A program made the position numbers and the translations under genes. A model generated the notes under the pieces. That model was not told where the DNA came from, ran no database searches, and worked only from the letters and a program-made list of their open reading frames with translations. From the NCBI GenBank assembly GCA_963714205.1, contig CAVQNQ010000002.1:682001-746000 (forward strand): DNA of 64,000 nt, given 5' to 3'. Source of the DNA: CAVQNQ01 sp963714205. GTDB lineage: Bacteria; Acidobacteriota; Terriglobia; Bryobacterales; Bryobacteraceae. Each line of letters begins with the position of its first letter. Position 1 is the first letter of the stretch. Below are positions 8,187 to 17,434 of the stretch, piece after piece.

Positions 8187-9692
8187 ATGCTTCCCAATTA
8201 CGACGTTCCCCCCCGACATCTTGAAGGCCTGCGCCATGTGCTCGAACAGGCGCACTATTCGGAGACTGGAATCTGCCAGCGTCTCGGGATCCCTTCGATT
8301 TTCGATTTCAATGCCGGCGCGAATCCCCAAGGCGAGATCGAAGACGATCTGGCGCTGCTCATCCGGTTATTCCTGGATGGTGAGCCGCTTGCCCGGGCAC
8401 GGATTGAAGCGGGGTTGGATGAGGAGGCCTTCCACCATCTGGAAAAGCTAGGGCTGGTGGCGTCCAGGGTGAAGCACCCCGACCTGTGGTACGCCACGGC
8501 GCATTTGTATCCCGTCGAAGGCCTCTACATCGCTTCCGACCGCAGTACACCCGGAGATCCGGATTTGGGCGAACCGCTGCCGCCCGACGTTGTCTATCCC
8601 GCGATCACCGACAACACGGCGCGGTTCCTGTCCATCCTGCCCGCCGATCCCTGCGAGGAATGCCTGGACCTGTGCTCCGGGACCGGCATCGCGGCCCTGG
8701 TAGGGGCGTCGCGTTACGCCCGGCACGCGTGGGCCACCGACCTGGGCGCTCGCTCGGTTCATTTTGCGGAGTTCAACCGCCGGCTGAACGGCCTGGAGAA
8801 CGTCACGGTGGCGCAAGGCGACCTCTACGAGGCCATCGGGGATCGCACCTTCGATTGCATTCTGGCCCACCCTCCGTACGTTCCGGCCAGCCGGCAACGC
8901 CTCCTCTTCCGGGATGGCGGCGAGGATGGCGAGCAGATTCTGTGCCGGATGATCCAGGATCTGCCGCGCCATCTGCGTCCTGGCGGCCGTTTCCGTTGCC
9001 TGACCTTCGCTACCGACCGGAAGGATGAGGAACTGGAACAGCGCATCCGGAAGTGGCTGGGGGAGTGCGAAGCGCAGTTCGACGTCGCCCTGATCGCCAT
9101 CGAGACCCAGCGCAAGCCCGAGAACGTCCTGAAGGCGGTCATCCAGGCCAAGGGGAAACTTGGCGAACTGGGCGAGAGCAGCAAGCTGTTCGAGAGACTG
9201 GGAGTCACGGCACTCTTCTACGGCGTGGTGGACATCAGCCGCCACGGCGAACCCCGCCCCGCCGGGACCGGGAGGGTCCAAAAAGCCAAGACCGCCGGCC
9301 GCGAGGCGATCGAATGGTTCACGCGCTGGGTGGCGGCCTCCGCCCGGCCGGGTTTCGAGGAGGCGCTACTTAACTCACAGCTTCAAATCGCCTCCCATCT
9401 CTCGCTACAGGTAACTCACCGGCTGGTCGATCGCGAGCTGGTCCCTTCGGAGTTCCGGGTTAAATCCGATTTTCCGTTCATTTCGGACGCGAATATCAGC
9501 CCGTGGCTGGCCGCCGTTATCGGGAATTGCGACGGCCACCGCGCGGCCAAGGATATTTACGCCGAAATGCAGGCTCAGGAGGGCGTCGCTCCCCAGATGT
9601 CCGCGCACGAATTTGCCGGTTATTTGCGGCTCCTGATTTCGCAAGGGTTTCTGGAGATGCCGCGGTTCCCTCTCCCGGTGAAAAACCCGTAA
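8187..9692 (+). CDS. HemK-like class I SAM-dependent methyltransferase linked to PAAR
   Basis: 501 aa. A helical N-terminal domain (1-110) precedes a Rossmann methyltransferase core. LDLCSGTGIA near residue 160 is SAM motif I, an acidic motif ATDLGARSV follows, and LAHPPYVPA near 227 occupies the (N/D)PPY position of amino- or amide-N-methyltransferases, with His replacing the usual Asn/Asp. The C-terminal third contains a winged-helix-like segment (GNCDGHRAAKDIYAEM). The layout resembles the 'methyltransferase small' proteins with DUF7059/DUF7782-type flanks, by recall. Known relatives methylate protein Gln or nucleic-acid bases; the substrate here is unknown. It is 15 bases downstream of the PAAR gene and ahead of the T6SS core, so it could be delivered cargo or could modify a T6SS component. 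The HPPY change makes activity uncertain. Confidence 0.8.
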   Translation: MLPNYDVPPRHLEGLRHVLEQAHYSETGICQRLGIPSIFDFNAGANPQGEIEDDLALLIRLFLDGEPLARARIEAGLDEEAFHHLEKLGLVASRVKHPDLWYATAHLYPVEGLYIASDRSTPGDPDLGEPLPPDVVYPAITDNTARFLSILPADPCEECLDLCSGTGIAALVGASRYARHAWATDLGARSVHFAEFNRRLNGLENVTVAQGDLYEAIGDRTFDCILAHPPYVPASRQRLLFRDGGEDGEQILCRMIQDLPRHLRPGGRFRCLTFATDRKDEELEQRIRKWLGECEAQFDVALIAIETQRKPENVLKAVIQAKGKLGELGESSKLFERLGVTALFYGVVDISRHGEPRPAGTGRVQKAKTAGREAIEWFTRWVAASARPGFEEALLNSQLQIASHLSLQVTHRLVDRELVPSEFRVKSDFPFISDANISPWLAAVIGNCDGHRAAKDIYAEMQAQEGVAPQMSAHEFAGYLRLLISQGFLEMPRFPLPVKNP

Positions 9693-9703
9693 CAGGCAGT
9701 TTG

Positions 9704-9739
9704 GCCTTTACTGCGGTCCAAAGTAGTGGTAGGCTTTTT
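9704..9739 (+). terminator. Weak terminator-like hairpin between accessory block and T6SS core
   Basis: GCCT (9704-9707) and AGGC (9731-9734) enclose a partly paired ACT/AGT inner stem and are followed by five T residues (9735-9739). The stem is interrupted, so this is only a candidate. Its place between the methyltransferase stop and tssB would partly uncouple the two blocks. Confidence 0.3.
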
Positions 9740-9846
9740 CCGAGTAGTCGTGAAGTAATAGTGTGCCGGGCCGTATGCGTCCGAGCGGCGGACCCCGCCT
9801 CGACACAAGTTATAGCAACTAATGCCAACGGAATCGGAGCGCCTGG

Positions 9847-10368
9847 ATGCCTGAAAGCCTACAGCATAAACTCGATCGCGTTCGTTCCCCGCGTGTCCAT
9901 ATCACTTACGATGTAGAAACCGGCGGAGCGATCGAAAAGAAAGAACTGCCATTTGTAATGGGAGTCTTCGGCGATTTCACCGGCATGCCCGAGGAACCAC
10001 TGCCTCGGCTGAAGGACCGGAAATTCGTGGAGATCAACCCGGATAATTTCGATGCCGTCCTGGCGGCTACGAAACCCCACCTTTCCTTCTCGGTCGAAAA
10101 CGAGCTCAGCGACGATCCCGAGGCCGGGCAGCTCAAGGTGGATCTGCGCTTCCGGGGCATGGAGGATTTCGAACCCGCCCAGGTCGCCAAGCAAATCGGA
10201 CCGCTCAAGGAATTGCTGGATCTCCGCACCAGGCTCTCCGACCTCAGAGGCAGCCTGCAGGGCAACGACAAGCTGGATGAACTGCTCCAGGACGCTCTGC
10301 GCAACACGGAGAAGCTGGAGAAGCTGAAGACCGAAGTGGGCGGCGGCGAAGGAGGCGGCCATGAGTGA
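9847..10368 (+). CDS. tssB: T6SS contractile sheath small subunit TssB
   Basis: 173 aa, normal length for TssB/VipA. ELPFVMGVFGDFTGMP at about residues 33-48 and EINPDNFDAVLAA are the family signature; a helical C-terminal part (LLDLRTRLSDLRG) precedes a Gly-rich tail. TssB pairs with TssC to form the cytoplasmic contractile sheath. The stop overlaps the start of tssC by 8 bases, so the two are translationally coupled. About 150 noncoding bases lie upstream, room for a promoter, though no clear -35/-10 pair stands out. It opens the core run tssB-C-hcp-tagJ-A-E-F-G-clpV-vgrG. Confidence 0.96.
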   Translation: MPESLQHKLDRVRSPRVHITYDVETGGAIEKKELPFVMGVFGDFTGMPEEPLPRLKDRKFVEINPDNFDAVLAATKPHLSFSVENELSDDPEAGQLKVDLRFRGMEDFEPAQVAKQIGPLKELLDLRTRLSDLRGSLQGNDKLDELLQDALRNTEKLEKLKTEVGGGEGGGHE

Positions 10369-11851
10369 TCCCCAACAGGCACCCCTGAACCAGCCGGCCG
10401 CGGCCGAGACCACCGTCACCACGAGTCTGCTCGATCAGATCGTCGAAGAAGGACGGCTGGCGCGCGACCCGGATGCCCGCGAACGCGGCAAGACGCTCGT
10501 CAAGGAGTTCGTCGCGCAGTTCCTCGAAGGGTCGATGACGCTTTCGCGGGACTCCGAGGCCATGATCAACGCGCGCATCGCGCAGATCGATCACCTGATC
10601 TCGCTGCAATTGAACCGCGTGCTTCACCATCCCGCGTTCCAGAAGCTGGAAGGAACCTGGCGAGGGCTCAAGTACCTGATCGCCAACAGCGAGACTGGCG
10701 AGAATTTGAAGATCAAGGTCTTTAACGCCAGCAAGAAGGACCTGCTCCGCGACCTCCAGCGGGCCCCCGAGTTCGACCAGAGCGCCATGTTCAAGAAGGT
10801 CTACGAAGAGGAGTTCGGCATCTTCGGCGGGCACCCCTTCGGCGCGCTCATCGGCGACTACGAGTTCGGCAAGGCGCCCGAGGACCTCGAGCTGCTGCAA
10901 AGGGTGTCCCAGGTGGCCGCGGCGGCCCACGCGCCCTTTATTTCCGCGGCCAGCGGCTCCATGTTCAACATGGATAATTTCACGGAGCTGGGCAATCCGC
11001 GCGACCTGGCCAAGGTGTTCGACACCACCGAGTACGCCAAGTGGAAGAGCTTCCGCGCCTCGGACGACGGGCGCTATGTGGCGCTGTGCATGCCCCACGT
11101 TCTTATGCGCGAGCCCTACGGCAAGGCCACGCGCCCGATCGAGGAGTTCGATTATGAAGAGCACGTGGACGGCACCGACCACAGCAAGTACCTGTGGGGC
11201 AATGCCGCTTGGGCCCTCGCCACGCGCATCACCGAATCCTTCGCGCGCTACAACTGGTGCGCCACTATCCGGGGCGTGGAAGGCGGCGGCAAGGTGGAGG
11301 GCCTGACAGTCCATAACTTCCTCACCGACGAGGGCGATGTGGCCATGAAATGCCCCACCGAGGTGGCCATCACGGATCGCCGCGAGAAGGAACTGGCGGA
11401 CCTCGGCTTCGTGCCGCTGGTTCACTGCAAGAACACCGACTATGCGGCCTTCTTCAGCGTGCAGAGCTGCCAGAAGGCCAAGACGTACGATACCGACGCC
11501 GCCAACGCCAACGCCAGGCTGGCCACGAACCTGAGCTACATCTTGGCCGTTTCGCGTTTCGCGCACTACCTGAAGGCCATGATGCGGGACAAAATCGGCA
11601 GCTATCTGACCCGCGGGGAGTGCGAGGCATTCCTGAACCGTTGGATTTCGGGCTATGTGGTCGATACCGTGAGCGCCTCGCCCTCCATGAAGGCCAAGTA
11701 CCCGCTCGCGGAAGCCCGTGTGGATGTGGTTGAGGTGGCCGGAAAACCCGGCGCCTATCGCGCGGTCGCATTTCTCAAGCCGCATTTCCAGTTGGAAGAA
11801 TTGACGGTTTCCATGCGCCTGGTAGCCGATTTGCCGCAATCTGCCCGGTAA
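10361..11851 (+). CDS. tssC: T6SS contractile sheath large subunit TssC
   Basis: 496 aa, full length for TssC/VipB. Recognisable blocks are HHPAFQKLEGTWRGLKYL, IGDYEFGK, AAAHAPFISAAS, LMREPYGKATRPIEEF, KYLWGNAAWALA and the C-terminal sheath domain with RFAHYLKAMMRDKIGS and FQLEELTVSMRLVADLP. TssC forms the sheath with TssB and is unfolded by ClpV after contraction, which makes the state of clpV downstream relevant. It overlaps tssB by 8 bases. The paralogous fusion at 6407-7834 lacks the C-terminal domain present here. Confidence 0.97.
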   Translation: MSDPQQAPLNQPAAAETTVTTSLLDQIVEEGRLARDPDARERGKTLVKEFVAQFLEGSMTLSRDSEAMINARIAQIDHLISLQLNRVLHHPAFQKLEGTWRGLKYLIANSETGENLKIKVFNASKKDLLRDLQRAPEFDQSAMFKKVYEEEFGIFGGHPFGALIGDYEFGKAPEDLELLQRVSQVAAAAHAPFISAASGSMFNMDNFTELGNPRDLAKVFDTTEYAKWKSFRASDDGRYVALCMPHVLMREPYGKATRPIEEFDYEEHVDGTDHSKYLWGNAAWALATRITESFARYNWCATIRGVEGGGKVEGLTVHNFLTDEGDVAMKCPTEVAITDRREKELADLGFVPLVHCKNTDYAAFFSVQSCQKAKTYDTDAANANARLATNLSYILAVSRFAHYLKAMMRDKIGSYLTRGECEAFLNRWISGYVVDTVSASPSMKAKYPLAEARVDVVEVAGKPGAYRAVAFLKPHFQLEELTVSMRLVADLPQSAR

Positions 11852-11950
11852 GAAGGCGCCGGCCAGTCTTTTACACGTTACACGGCGTCCCGCGCGGCCG
11901 CCGGAGGCTCGGGAGAATTAGTTCGTTTCTGTAGAGGAGAGTGAAATTCG

Positions 11951-12457
11951 ATGGCATTTGATTGCTTCATGTACCTTAAAGGCGGAACACCGCCAGTCGA
12001 AGGCGAAACCACGGACAAGGTCTACAAAGACAAGAAGGCATTCGAGATTTACAGCTTCTCCTGGGGGGCCAGCAACCCCACGACGATCGGCTCAGGCACC
12101 GAAGGCTCGGGCGGCGGGAAGGTCAGCATCAGCAGCTTCAGCATCATGAAGAAGACCGACAAGGCTTCCGCCAATCTGTTTACCAATTGTTGCAAAGGAT
12201 CTCATTTCGACGAGGGGCACGTCGTATTGCGCAAAGCCGGCGGGGAGGCCGTCGAATACCTGAAATTCGATTTCGAGGAAGTTTTCGTGGAGAGCATCCA
12301 GTGGAGCGGTTCGTCCGGGGGTGACGATACCCCCACCGAATCCGTTTCCTTCGCTTTCGGAAAGGTCGCCCTGGAGTATACCCCGCAGACGGGCAAGGGG
12401 CAAAAAGGCACGCCTATTCCCGGCAACTGGGACGTCCGGCTCGGCCATTCCGGCTGA
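11951..12457 (+). CDS. hcp: T6SS tube protein Hcp (TssD)
   Basis: 168 aa, typical for Hcp. It starts MAFDCFMYLKG, carries YSFSWGASNP, KVSISSFSIMKKTDKASANLF and a C-terminal SVSFAFGKVALEYTPQ block, all hallmarks of the Hcp ring. Hcp hexamers stack as the inner tube and carry small effectors. AGAGGAGAG lies about 10 bases before the ATG, a strong site fitting high expression, and 99 noncoding bases separate it from tssC. Next downstream, after 21 bases, is tagJ. Confidence 0.96.
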   Translation: MAFDCFMYLKGGTPPVEGETTDKVYKDKKAFEIYSFSWGASNPTTIGSGTEGSGGGKVSISSFSIMKKTDKASANLFTNCCKGSHFDEGHVVLRKAGGEAVEYLKFDFEEVFVESIQWSGSSGGDDTPTESVSFAFGKVALEYTPQTGKGQKGTPIPGNWDVRLGHSG

Positions 12458-12478
12458 CAGCCCGGGAGATAACTTCAC

Positions 12479-13213
12479 ATGGAACCGGCCCAACTGCTGG
12501 CGGCGGGCAAGCTGAAGGAAGCGATCGAGGCGCTGGGTGCGGAGATTCGCCAGAATCCCACCGACACCCGGCGCCGCACCTTCCTTTTCGAGCTCCTTGC
12601 GTTCGCGGGCGAGTTTGACCGCGCCGCCAAACATCTCAACGTGCTCGCGGGGGCCAGTCGCGACGCCGAAACCGGCGCGCTGCTGTACCGCTCCGCGCTG
12701 GCCGCGGAGCGGCAGCGGCAACAGATCTTCGAGGAGCGCACGTATCCCGCCCGGTCCGCAAACGCCGCGCCGGGTACGCTCAACGGCAAGCCCTTCCAGA
12801 CGATCGAGGACGCCGATGACCGCATCGGCCCGCGCCTCGAGATCTTTGTGGCCGGCGAGTATGTCTGGCTCCCGTTCGAGCATATCAACTCTATAAAAAT
12901 GGAGCCGCCGCGGCTTCTGCGCGACCTGATCTGGGCGACGGCCACGGTGGCGACCGGCCCCTCTTTCAAGGGCCGGGATCTCGGCGAGGTCATCGTGCCC
13001 GTGCTGTACCCCCACTCGTTCCGGCATGCCCGCGATGATGTGAAGTTGGGGCGCGCCACCGAGTGGGAGGATACCCCCGATGGCCCCGTGCCGTTCGGCT
13101 TGAAGATGCTTCTCGTGGACGGCGGGGAATTGGTCCCGTATCTGGAGATCCGGCAACTGCGGTTCGCATCCGCCGAAGCTCCCCTCGAGACCCTGGTGGC
13201 ACCGGCCCCCTGA
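12479..13213 (+). CDS. tagJ: T6SS accessory protein TagJ (ImpE family)
   Basis: 244 aa. The N-terminal half is TPR-like (LLAAGKLKEAIEALGAEIRQNP, RTFLFELLAFAGEFDRAAKHL) and the C-terminal half has FVAGEYVWLPFEHI and VPVLYPHSF, the ImpE/TagJ signature. TagJ is present in only part of T6SS loci; in Pseudomonas it binds TssB and modulates ClpV-mediated sheath disassembly. The ATG at 12479 follows hcp by 21 bases, and the stop lies 7 bases before tssA, so it is part of the core operon. Confidence 0.92.
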   Translation: MEPAQLLAAGKLKEAIEALGAEIRQNPTDTRRRTFLFELLAFAGEFDRAAKHLNVLAGASRDAETGALLYRSALAAERQRQQIFEERTYPARSANAAPGTLNGKPFQTIEDADDRIGPRLEIFVAGEYVWLPFEHINSIKMEPPRLLRDLIWATATVATGPSFKGRDLGEVIVPVLYPHSFRHARDDVKLGRATEWEDTPDGPVPFGLKMLLVDGGELVPYLEIRQLRFASAEAPLETLVAPAP

Positions 13214-13220
13214 TCCCAGC

Positions 13221-15104
13221 ATGCCGCTCCGCGACGACCTTCTCACTCCGATACCAGGCCCCCACCCCAGCGGCGTGGATCTGCGCTACGATCCGCTGAC
13301 TGACAAGATCCGGGAGGCGCGCCGTGCGGATGACGACGCTCCCCAAGGTGAGTGGAAAAGCGCGCTGAAGGTCGCCGATTACCCGCAGGTGATCAAGCTG
13401 GCCGGTGAGGCCATCGCCAAGCGCAGCAAGGACCTCCAACTCGCGGTCTGGCTGGTGGACGCCCACGCGCGGCGCGAGGGCTTCGGCATCGTGCCCGCCG
13501 GGTTCCGGTTCCTGCGCGGCTTGGTCGCGGAGTTCTGGGACACGCTCTACCCGGAAATCGAAGACGGCGACGTGGAGGTGCGGGCCGCTCCGCTCGAGTG
13601 GTTCGGCGCGAAGTTCGAAGAGGTGCTGCGGACGCTGCCGGTCACGTCGAACGGCCTGAGCTGGATCCGCTACAAAGAGTCCCGGACCATCGGCTACGAG
13701 AAGGACGCCGCAAGCGATGAAAAACGATCGCTACGGAAGCGGCTCATCGAAGAAGAAGGCAAGATCCCGGCCGAGGATTTCGATGCCGCCGTGGACGCCA
13801 CTCCGAAACTGTTTTGCGAGACCCTCCAGGCCAGCCTGAACGAGTCGCTCGAAGCACTCGAAGCCCTCAACGACCTGTGCAATGAGAAATTCGGGGAGTT
13901 CGCCCCCAGCTTCGTCAAACTTCGCACGGCGCTCGAAGAACTTTCCCATGCGGTCCGGTCATTCATCGACCGCAAGGGCGGCCCCAGCGCGGCGCCGGCG
14001 CCGCCGGCCGAAGATATCGCAGAGGCTCCCGCAGCGGCGCCCGCACCCGCGCCGCAGGCCACCGCGGCCGCCGCACCCGAACCCGCCCGGGCGGTCCGCC
14101 CCGCCCCGGCGCCGGCCGCCGGCATCGAGCCCGCCGACATCGAAGATGCCCTCCGGCGGCTGGCCGCCATCGCGCGCTACCTGCGCCGGCAGGACGTTTA
14201 CAACATCGCCCCGTTTCTGATCCTGCGCGGCTGCCGCTGGGGCGAAATCCGCTACAACGGCCCGCAGATCGACGCCGCCATGCTCGAAGCACCCCCGGCC
14301 GAACTTCGCACCCGGTTAAAACAGGCCTGGGCGGCCGAGGATTGGGATGCCGTCCTGGAGGCCACCGAGGCCGCCATGGAGCTGCCGTGCGGACGGGGCT
14401 GGCTCGACGCGCAGCGCTACGCGGTCAAAGCGCTGGAGAACAAGGGCCAGTGGTTCGGGTTCGTGGCCGGCGCCGTGCGCACGGAATTGCGCGGCCTTCT
14501 GCAGGACTTGCCCGGCCTCCTCGATATGAACCTCGCCGACGACACGCCCGTGGCCAATCCGGAAACCCGGGCGTGGATCGAAAACGAGGTGCTGGCCGGC
14601 CAGCCCCTTCCCGCGGCTGCCGCGCCCGAGCCGGCCGGGGAAAAGGCCGCGCCGGAACCGCAGGCAGCACCCGTGACACTGGACCAGGCGCCGCCCATGC
14701 TGGAGCCCGCCCAGGAAGATGGCTCCGCCGCGAAGGATGCGTTCGCGCTCGCCTTGGAGGCCGCCCGGCAGGGGCACGAGACCGAGGCCGTGCAGACCAT
14801 CTCGCGCCAGCTCGCCGCCGAGCGCTCCGGGCGCGCCCGGTTCCGGCGCCGCGCGCAGCTCGCGCACCTGCTCATGGCCACCAGTCGCGGGCAGATCGCC
14901 TATCCCATTCTCGAGGAACTGGCCGCCGAGATCGAGAGCCGCCGGCTGGAGGAATGGGAAGACGCAGAGGCTCTGGCATACCCTTTGTCGCTGCTGCTGA
15001 GCTGCCTGCAGGCGAGCGGCAACGACCCCGAGTTGTGCCGCCGGATCTATGCGCGCATATGCCGCCTGGATCCCGTGCGCGCGCTGGAGTGCTCCGCCGG
15101 GTGA
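13221..15104 (+). CDS. tssA: T6SS protein TssA
   Basis: 627 aa. The N-terminal ImpA domain is clear: LLTPIPGPHPSGVDLRYDP, then GEWKSALK-ADYPQVIKLAGEA, LAVWLVDAHARREG and WDTLYPEIEDGD. A long Ala/Pro-rich linker (about 255-300) leads to a helical C-terminal region containing YNIAPFLILRGCRWGEIR and TPR-like helices (VQTISRQLAAERSGRARFRRRAQLA region), with a second Pro/Ala-rich spacer near 460-500. TssA coordinates baseplate assembly and, in long forms, caps the distal end of the growing sheath. The stop lies 4 bases before the tssE start. Confidence 0.93.
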   Translation: MPLRDDLLTPIPGPHPSGVDLRYDPLTDKIREARRADDDAPQGEWKSALKVADYPQVIKLAGEAIAKRSKDLQLAVWLVDAHARREGFGIVPAGFRFLRGLVAEFWDTLYPEIEDGDVEVRAAPLEWFGAKFEEVLRTLPVTSNGLSWIRYKESRTIGYEKDAASDEKRSLRKRLIEEEGKIPAEDFDAAVDATPKLFCETLQASLNESLEALEALNDLCNEKFGEFAPSFVKLRTALEELSHAVRSFIDRKGGPSAAPAPPAEDIAEAPAAAPAPAPQATAAAAPEPARAVRPAPAPAAGIEPADIEDALRRLAAIARYLRRQDVYNIAPFLILRGCRWGEIRYNGPQIDAAMLEAPPAELRTRLKQAWAAEDWDAVLEATEAAMELPCGRGWLDAQRYAVKALENKGQWFGFVAGAVRTELRGLLQDLPGLLDMNLADDTPVANPETRAWIENEVLAGQPLPAAAAPEPAGEKAAPEPQAAPVTLDQAPPMLEPAQEDGSAAKDAFALALEAARQGHETEAVQTISRQLAAERSGRARFRRRAQLAHLLMATSRGQIAYPILEELAAEIESRRLEEWEDAEALAYPLSLLLSCLQASGNDPELCRRIYARICRLDPVRALECSAG

Positions 15105-15108
15105 TGCC

Positions 15109-15603
15109 ATGGCCCAGCCAACGGAACGGAACGTCCAGCAATCTCTTCTCGACCGGCTGATCGATCTCGATCCCCATTCGGCCGTGGAGGCGCCTCTCAC
15201 GCGTCAGCAGTCCCTGCGCCAGTTGCGCGCCTCGGTGAAGCGCCAGGTGGAATGGATTCTCAACACCGTCCGCACCATTGAAGAAGTGCCCGCCTGCTGC
15301 CGTGAGCTGCGGAAGTCGCTCTATTTTTACGGGCTGCCCGACATCACCAGCATCACGCTGAACTCCTCGCAGGACGAACAGCGCCTGCTGCACGCGATCG
15401 AGAACGCCATTTCGCAGTTCGAGCCCCGGCTCACGCGCGTGCGGGTCACCTCGTACGAGCGCATGAGCAAGCAGCGGGCGGCCATCCAGTTTCACGTGGA
15501 AGCCTTTCTGATGATCGATCCCGCGCCCGAGCGGATCTCGTTCGATACGGTCCTGGAAGTCTTCCGGGGTTCGTACGAGGTGAAGGACGAGCATAGTGCG
15601 TGA
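15109..15603 (+). CDS. tssE: T6SS baseplate protein TssE (gp25-like)
   Basis: 164 aa. ATG 15109 (MAQPTERNVQQSLLDRL) sits immediately after the tssA stop; an upstream in-frame ATG at 15049 lies inside tssA and is unlikely. The sequence has the gp25/lysozyme-like layout: LLDRLIDLDP near the start, VKRQVEWILNTVR, SLYFYGLPD in the middle and FEPRLTRVRVT followed by IQFHVEAFLM. TssE is the sheath initiator in the baseplate wedge with TssF and TssG. The stop overlaps the GTG start of tssF by 8 bases. Confidence 0.93.
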   Translation: MAQPTERNVQQSLLDRLIDLDPHSAVEAPLTRQQSLRQLRASVKRQVEWILNTVRTIEEVPACCRELRKSLYFYGLPDITSITLNSSQDEQRLLHAIENAISQFEPRLTRVRVTSYERMSKQRAAIQFHVEAFLMIDPAPERISFDTVLEVFRGSYEVKDEHSA

Positions 15604-17434
15604 CGAACTCCTCTTCTATTACGAACGCGAGCTGAGCTACCTGCGGCAGCTCGGCGCGGAGTTCGCGCAGAAGTACCCCAAGGTCGCCGGGCGCCTGCTG
15701 CTCGAAGCCGGAAAGTGCGAGGACCCGCACGTCGAGCGCCTCCTGGAAGGCTTCGCCTTTCTGGCCGCGCGCGTTCACCTGAAGATCGACGACGAGTTTC
15801 CGCGGATCGTCGAGGGTCTCTTCAATATTCTCTATCCCAACTATCTACGGCCCATCCCGTCCATGTCGGTGGTGCAGTTCCACCTCGATCCCGAACAGGG
15901 CAAGCTCACCAGCGGGCTGAAGATCGAGCGCGGCTCGCTGTTGTATTCGCAGCCCGTGAGCGGGGCGCCCTGCAAGTTCCGCACGTGCTACGAGACCACG
16001 CTCTGGCCGGTCACCGTGAAGAGCGCGCAATGGAGGCTGCCCGACCGCATCCAGCCGCCCGTGCGGGCCTCGGGCGCGGTGGGGGCGCTCCGGCTGGAGC
16101 TGGCCTGCCTGCCCGATGTCAACTTCTCCAGCCTGGACTTGCGCACGCTGCGCTTCTTCCTGCACGGAGAGGGCACGCTGGTCCACACCTTGATCGAGCT
16201 GCTGACCAACAACTGCCTCGAGATCGTCATCCGCGATCTCGCCAGCCCGGAACGCAAACGGTTCGCGCTCGCGCCGCGATTCCTGCAGCAGGCGGGGCTC
16301 GACATGGCGGACGGCATGCTGCCCCTGCCGCGCCGCTCCTTCCTGGCATACCGGCTCTTGCAGGAGTGGTTCACGTTTCCGGAGAAGTTCTCCTTCCTGG
16401 ATCTCGCAGGTTTTGATCAGGCCGCCGCGGCGGGATTTGGCCCGCGCCTGGAGGTCATCTTCCTGCTCTCCGATTTCGAGCGGGCCGACCGTCGCCAGAT
16501 GCTCGAACTCGGCGTCTCCGAGAACACCTTCCGCCTGGGCTGCTCGCCGGTGGTCAACCTGTTCGCGCAAACCGCCGAGCCCATTCTGCTGGAGGAGAAG
16601 AGCTTCGAATACCGCATCGTGCCGGACGCCCGGCGCGAGCAGAACGTCGATATCTTCGCGGTGGAGGAAGTCACCGGGGTCGTCTCCGCCTCGCCCGAAC
16701 CGGTCCGCTACGAGCCGTTCTACGCTTTCCGCCACGCCGGCGGCCGCGATGGCAAGCAGCCCTTCTGGTACGCCTCCCGGCGCCCGTCGGGCTGGCGGAC
16801 CGACAAGGGCACGGACGTTTACCTGGAACTGGTGGACCTGGCCGGCCGCCCCATCGAGCCCGAAGAGGATTCCGTCACCGTGCGGCTGACGTGCACCAAC
16901 CGCGACCTCCCGTCGCTGCTTCCGTTTGGCAGCGAAGCGGGAGATTTCCAGCTCGAGCGCGGCGGCCCCATCACGCGCATCGTCGCGCTGGTCAAGCCCA
17001 CCCCGGCCATCGATCCGCCAGCCCGCCACGAGATCCTGTGGCGCCTGATCTCGCAGCTCTCGCTCAATTGCCTTTCGCTGGCGTCCGAGGGGGTGGACGC
17101 CTTTAAGGAGATTCTCCGGCTGCACAATTTCGCCGAGACGTTGTCCGGAGAGCGCCAGATCGCGGGCATCGCCGGGATCCAGAGCCGCCCCCATTTTGCG
17201 CGGCTGGTCTCGGAGCACGGCGTCGCTTTTGCGCGGGGAACGCAGGTGGAGATCGAACTGGATGAAGAGCAGTTCGTGGGCTCCGGCGCCTACAGTTTCT
17301 CGAGCGTGCTCGACAGTTTTCTGGGACGCTATACGTCCATGAACAGCTTCAGCCAGCTCGTCGTGCGAACGAAGCAGCGAAGAGGAATTCTGAAGAAATG
17401 GCCTCCCCGGTCCGGACAGAAAGTCTTGATGTAG
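15596..17434 (+). CDS. tssF: T6SS baseplate wedge protein TssF
   Basis: 612 aa with a GTG start at 15596 overlapping tssE. The family N-terminus is evident: YYERELSYLRQLGAEFAQ, KYPKVAGRLL, DPHVERLLEGFAFLAARV, and FNILYPNYLRPIPSM. Later blocks such as LTCTNRDLPSLLPFG and the terminal YTSMNSFSQLVVR are typical. TssF forms the wedge with TssG and TssE that anchors the sheath and hub. Its last 37 bases overlap the start of tssG in another frame, indicating tight coupling. Confidence 0.95.
   Translation: MRDELLFYYERELSYLRQLGAEFAQKYPKVAGRLLLEAGKCEDPHVERLLEGFAFLAARVHLKIDDEFPRIVEGLFNILYPNYLRPIPSMSVVQFHLDPEQGKLTSGLKIERGSLLYSQPVSGAPCKFRTCYETTLWPVTVKSAQWRLPDRIQPPVRASGAVGALRLELACLPDVNFSSLDLRTLRFFLHGEGTLVHTLIELLTNNCLEIVIRDLASPERKRFALAPRFLQQAGLDMADGMLPLPRRSFLAYRLLQEWFTFPEKFSFLDLAGFDQAAAAGFGPRLEVIFLLSDFERADRRQMLELGVSENTFRLGCSPVVNLFAQTAEPILLEEKSFEYRIVPDARREQNVDIFAVEEVTGVVSASPEPVRYEPFYAFRHAGGRDGKQPFWYASRRPSGWRTDKGTDVYLELVDLAGRPIEPEEDSVTVRLTCTNRDLPSLLPFGSEAGDFQLERGGPITRIVALVKPTPAIDPPARHEILWRLISQLSLNCLSLASEGVDAFKEILRLHNFAETLSGERQIAGIAGIQSRPHFARLVSEHGVAFARGTQVEIELDEEQFVGSGAYSFSSVLDSFLGRYTSMNSFSQLVVRTKQRRGILKKWPPRSGQKVLM

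Noticed and set aside
10244..11839. 531-codon open frame on the minus strand over tssB/tssC
   Set aside because: Antisense to well-supported tssB and tssC; product has no family and mirrors codon bias of the plus strand.
12092..13246. 384-codon minus-strand frame over hcp and tagJ
   Set aside because: Antisense shadow of two recognised T6SS genes; no recognisable protein.
15845..17218. 457-codon minus-strand frame inside tssF
   Set aside because: High-GC shadow frame; tssF has clear family motifs over the full length.
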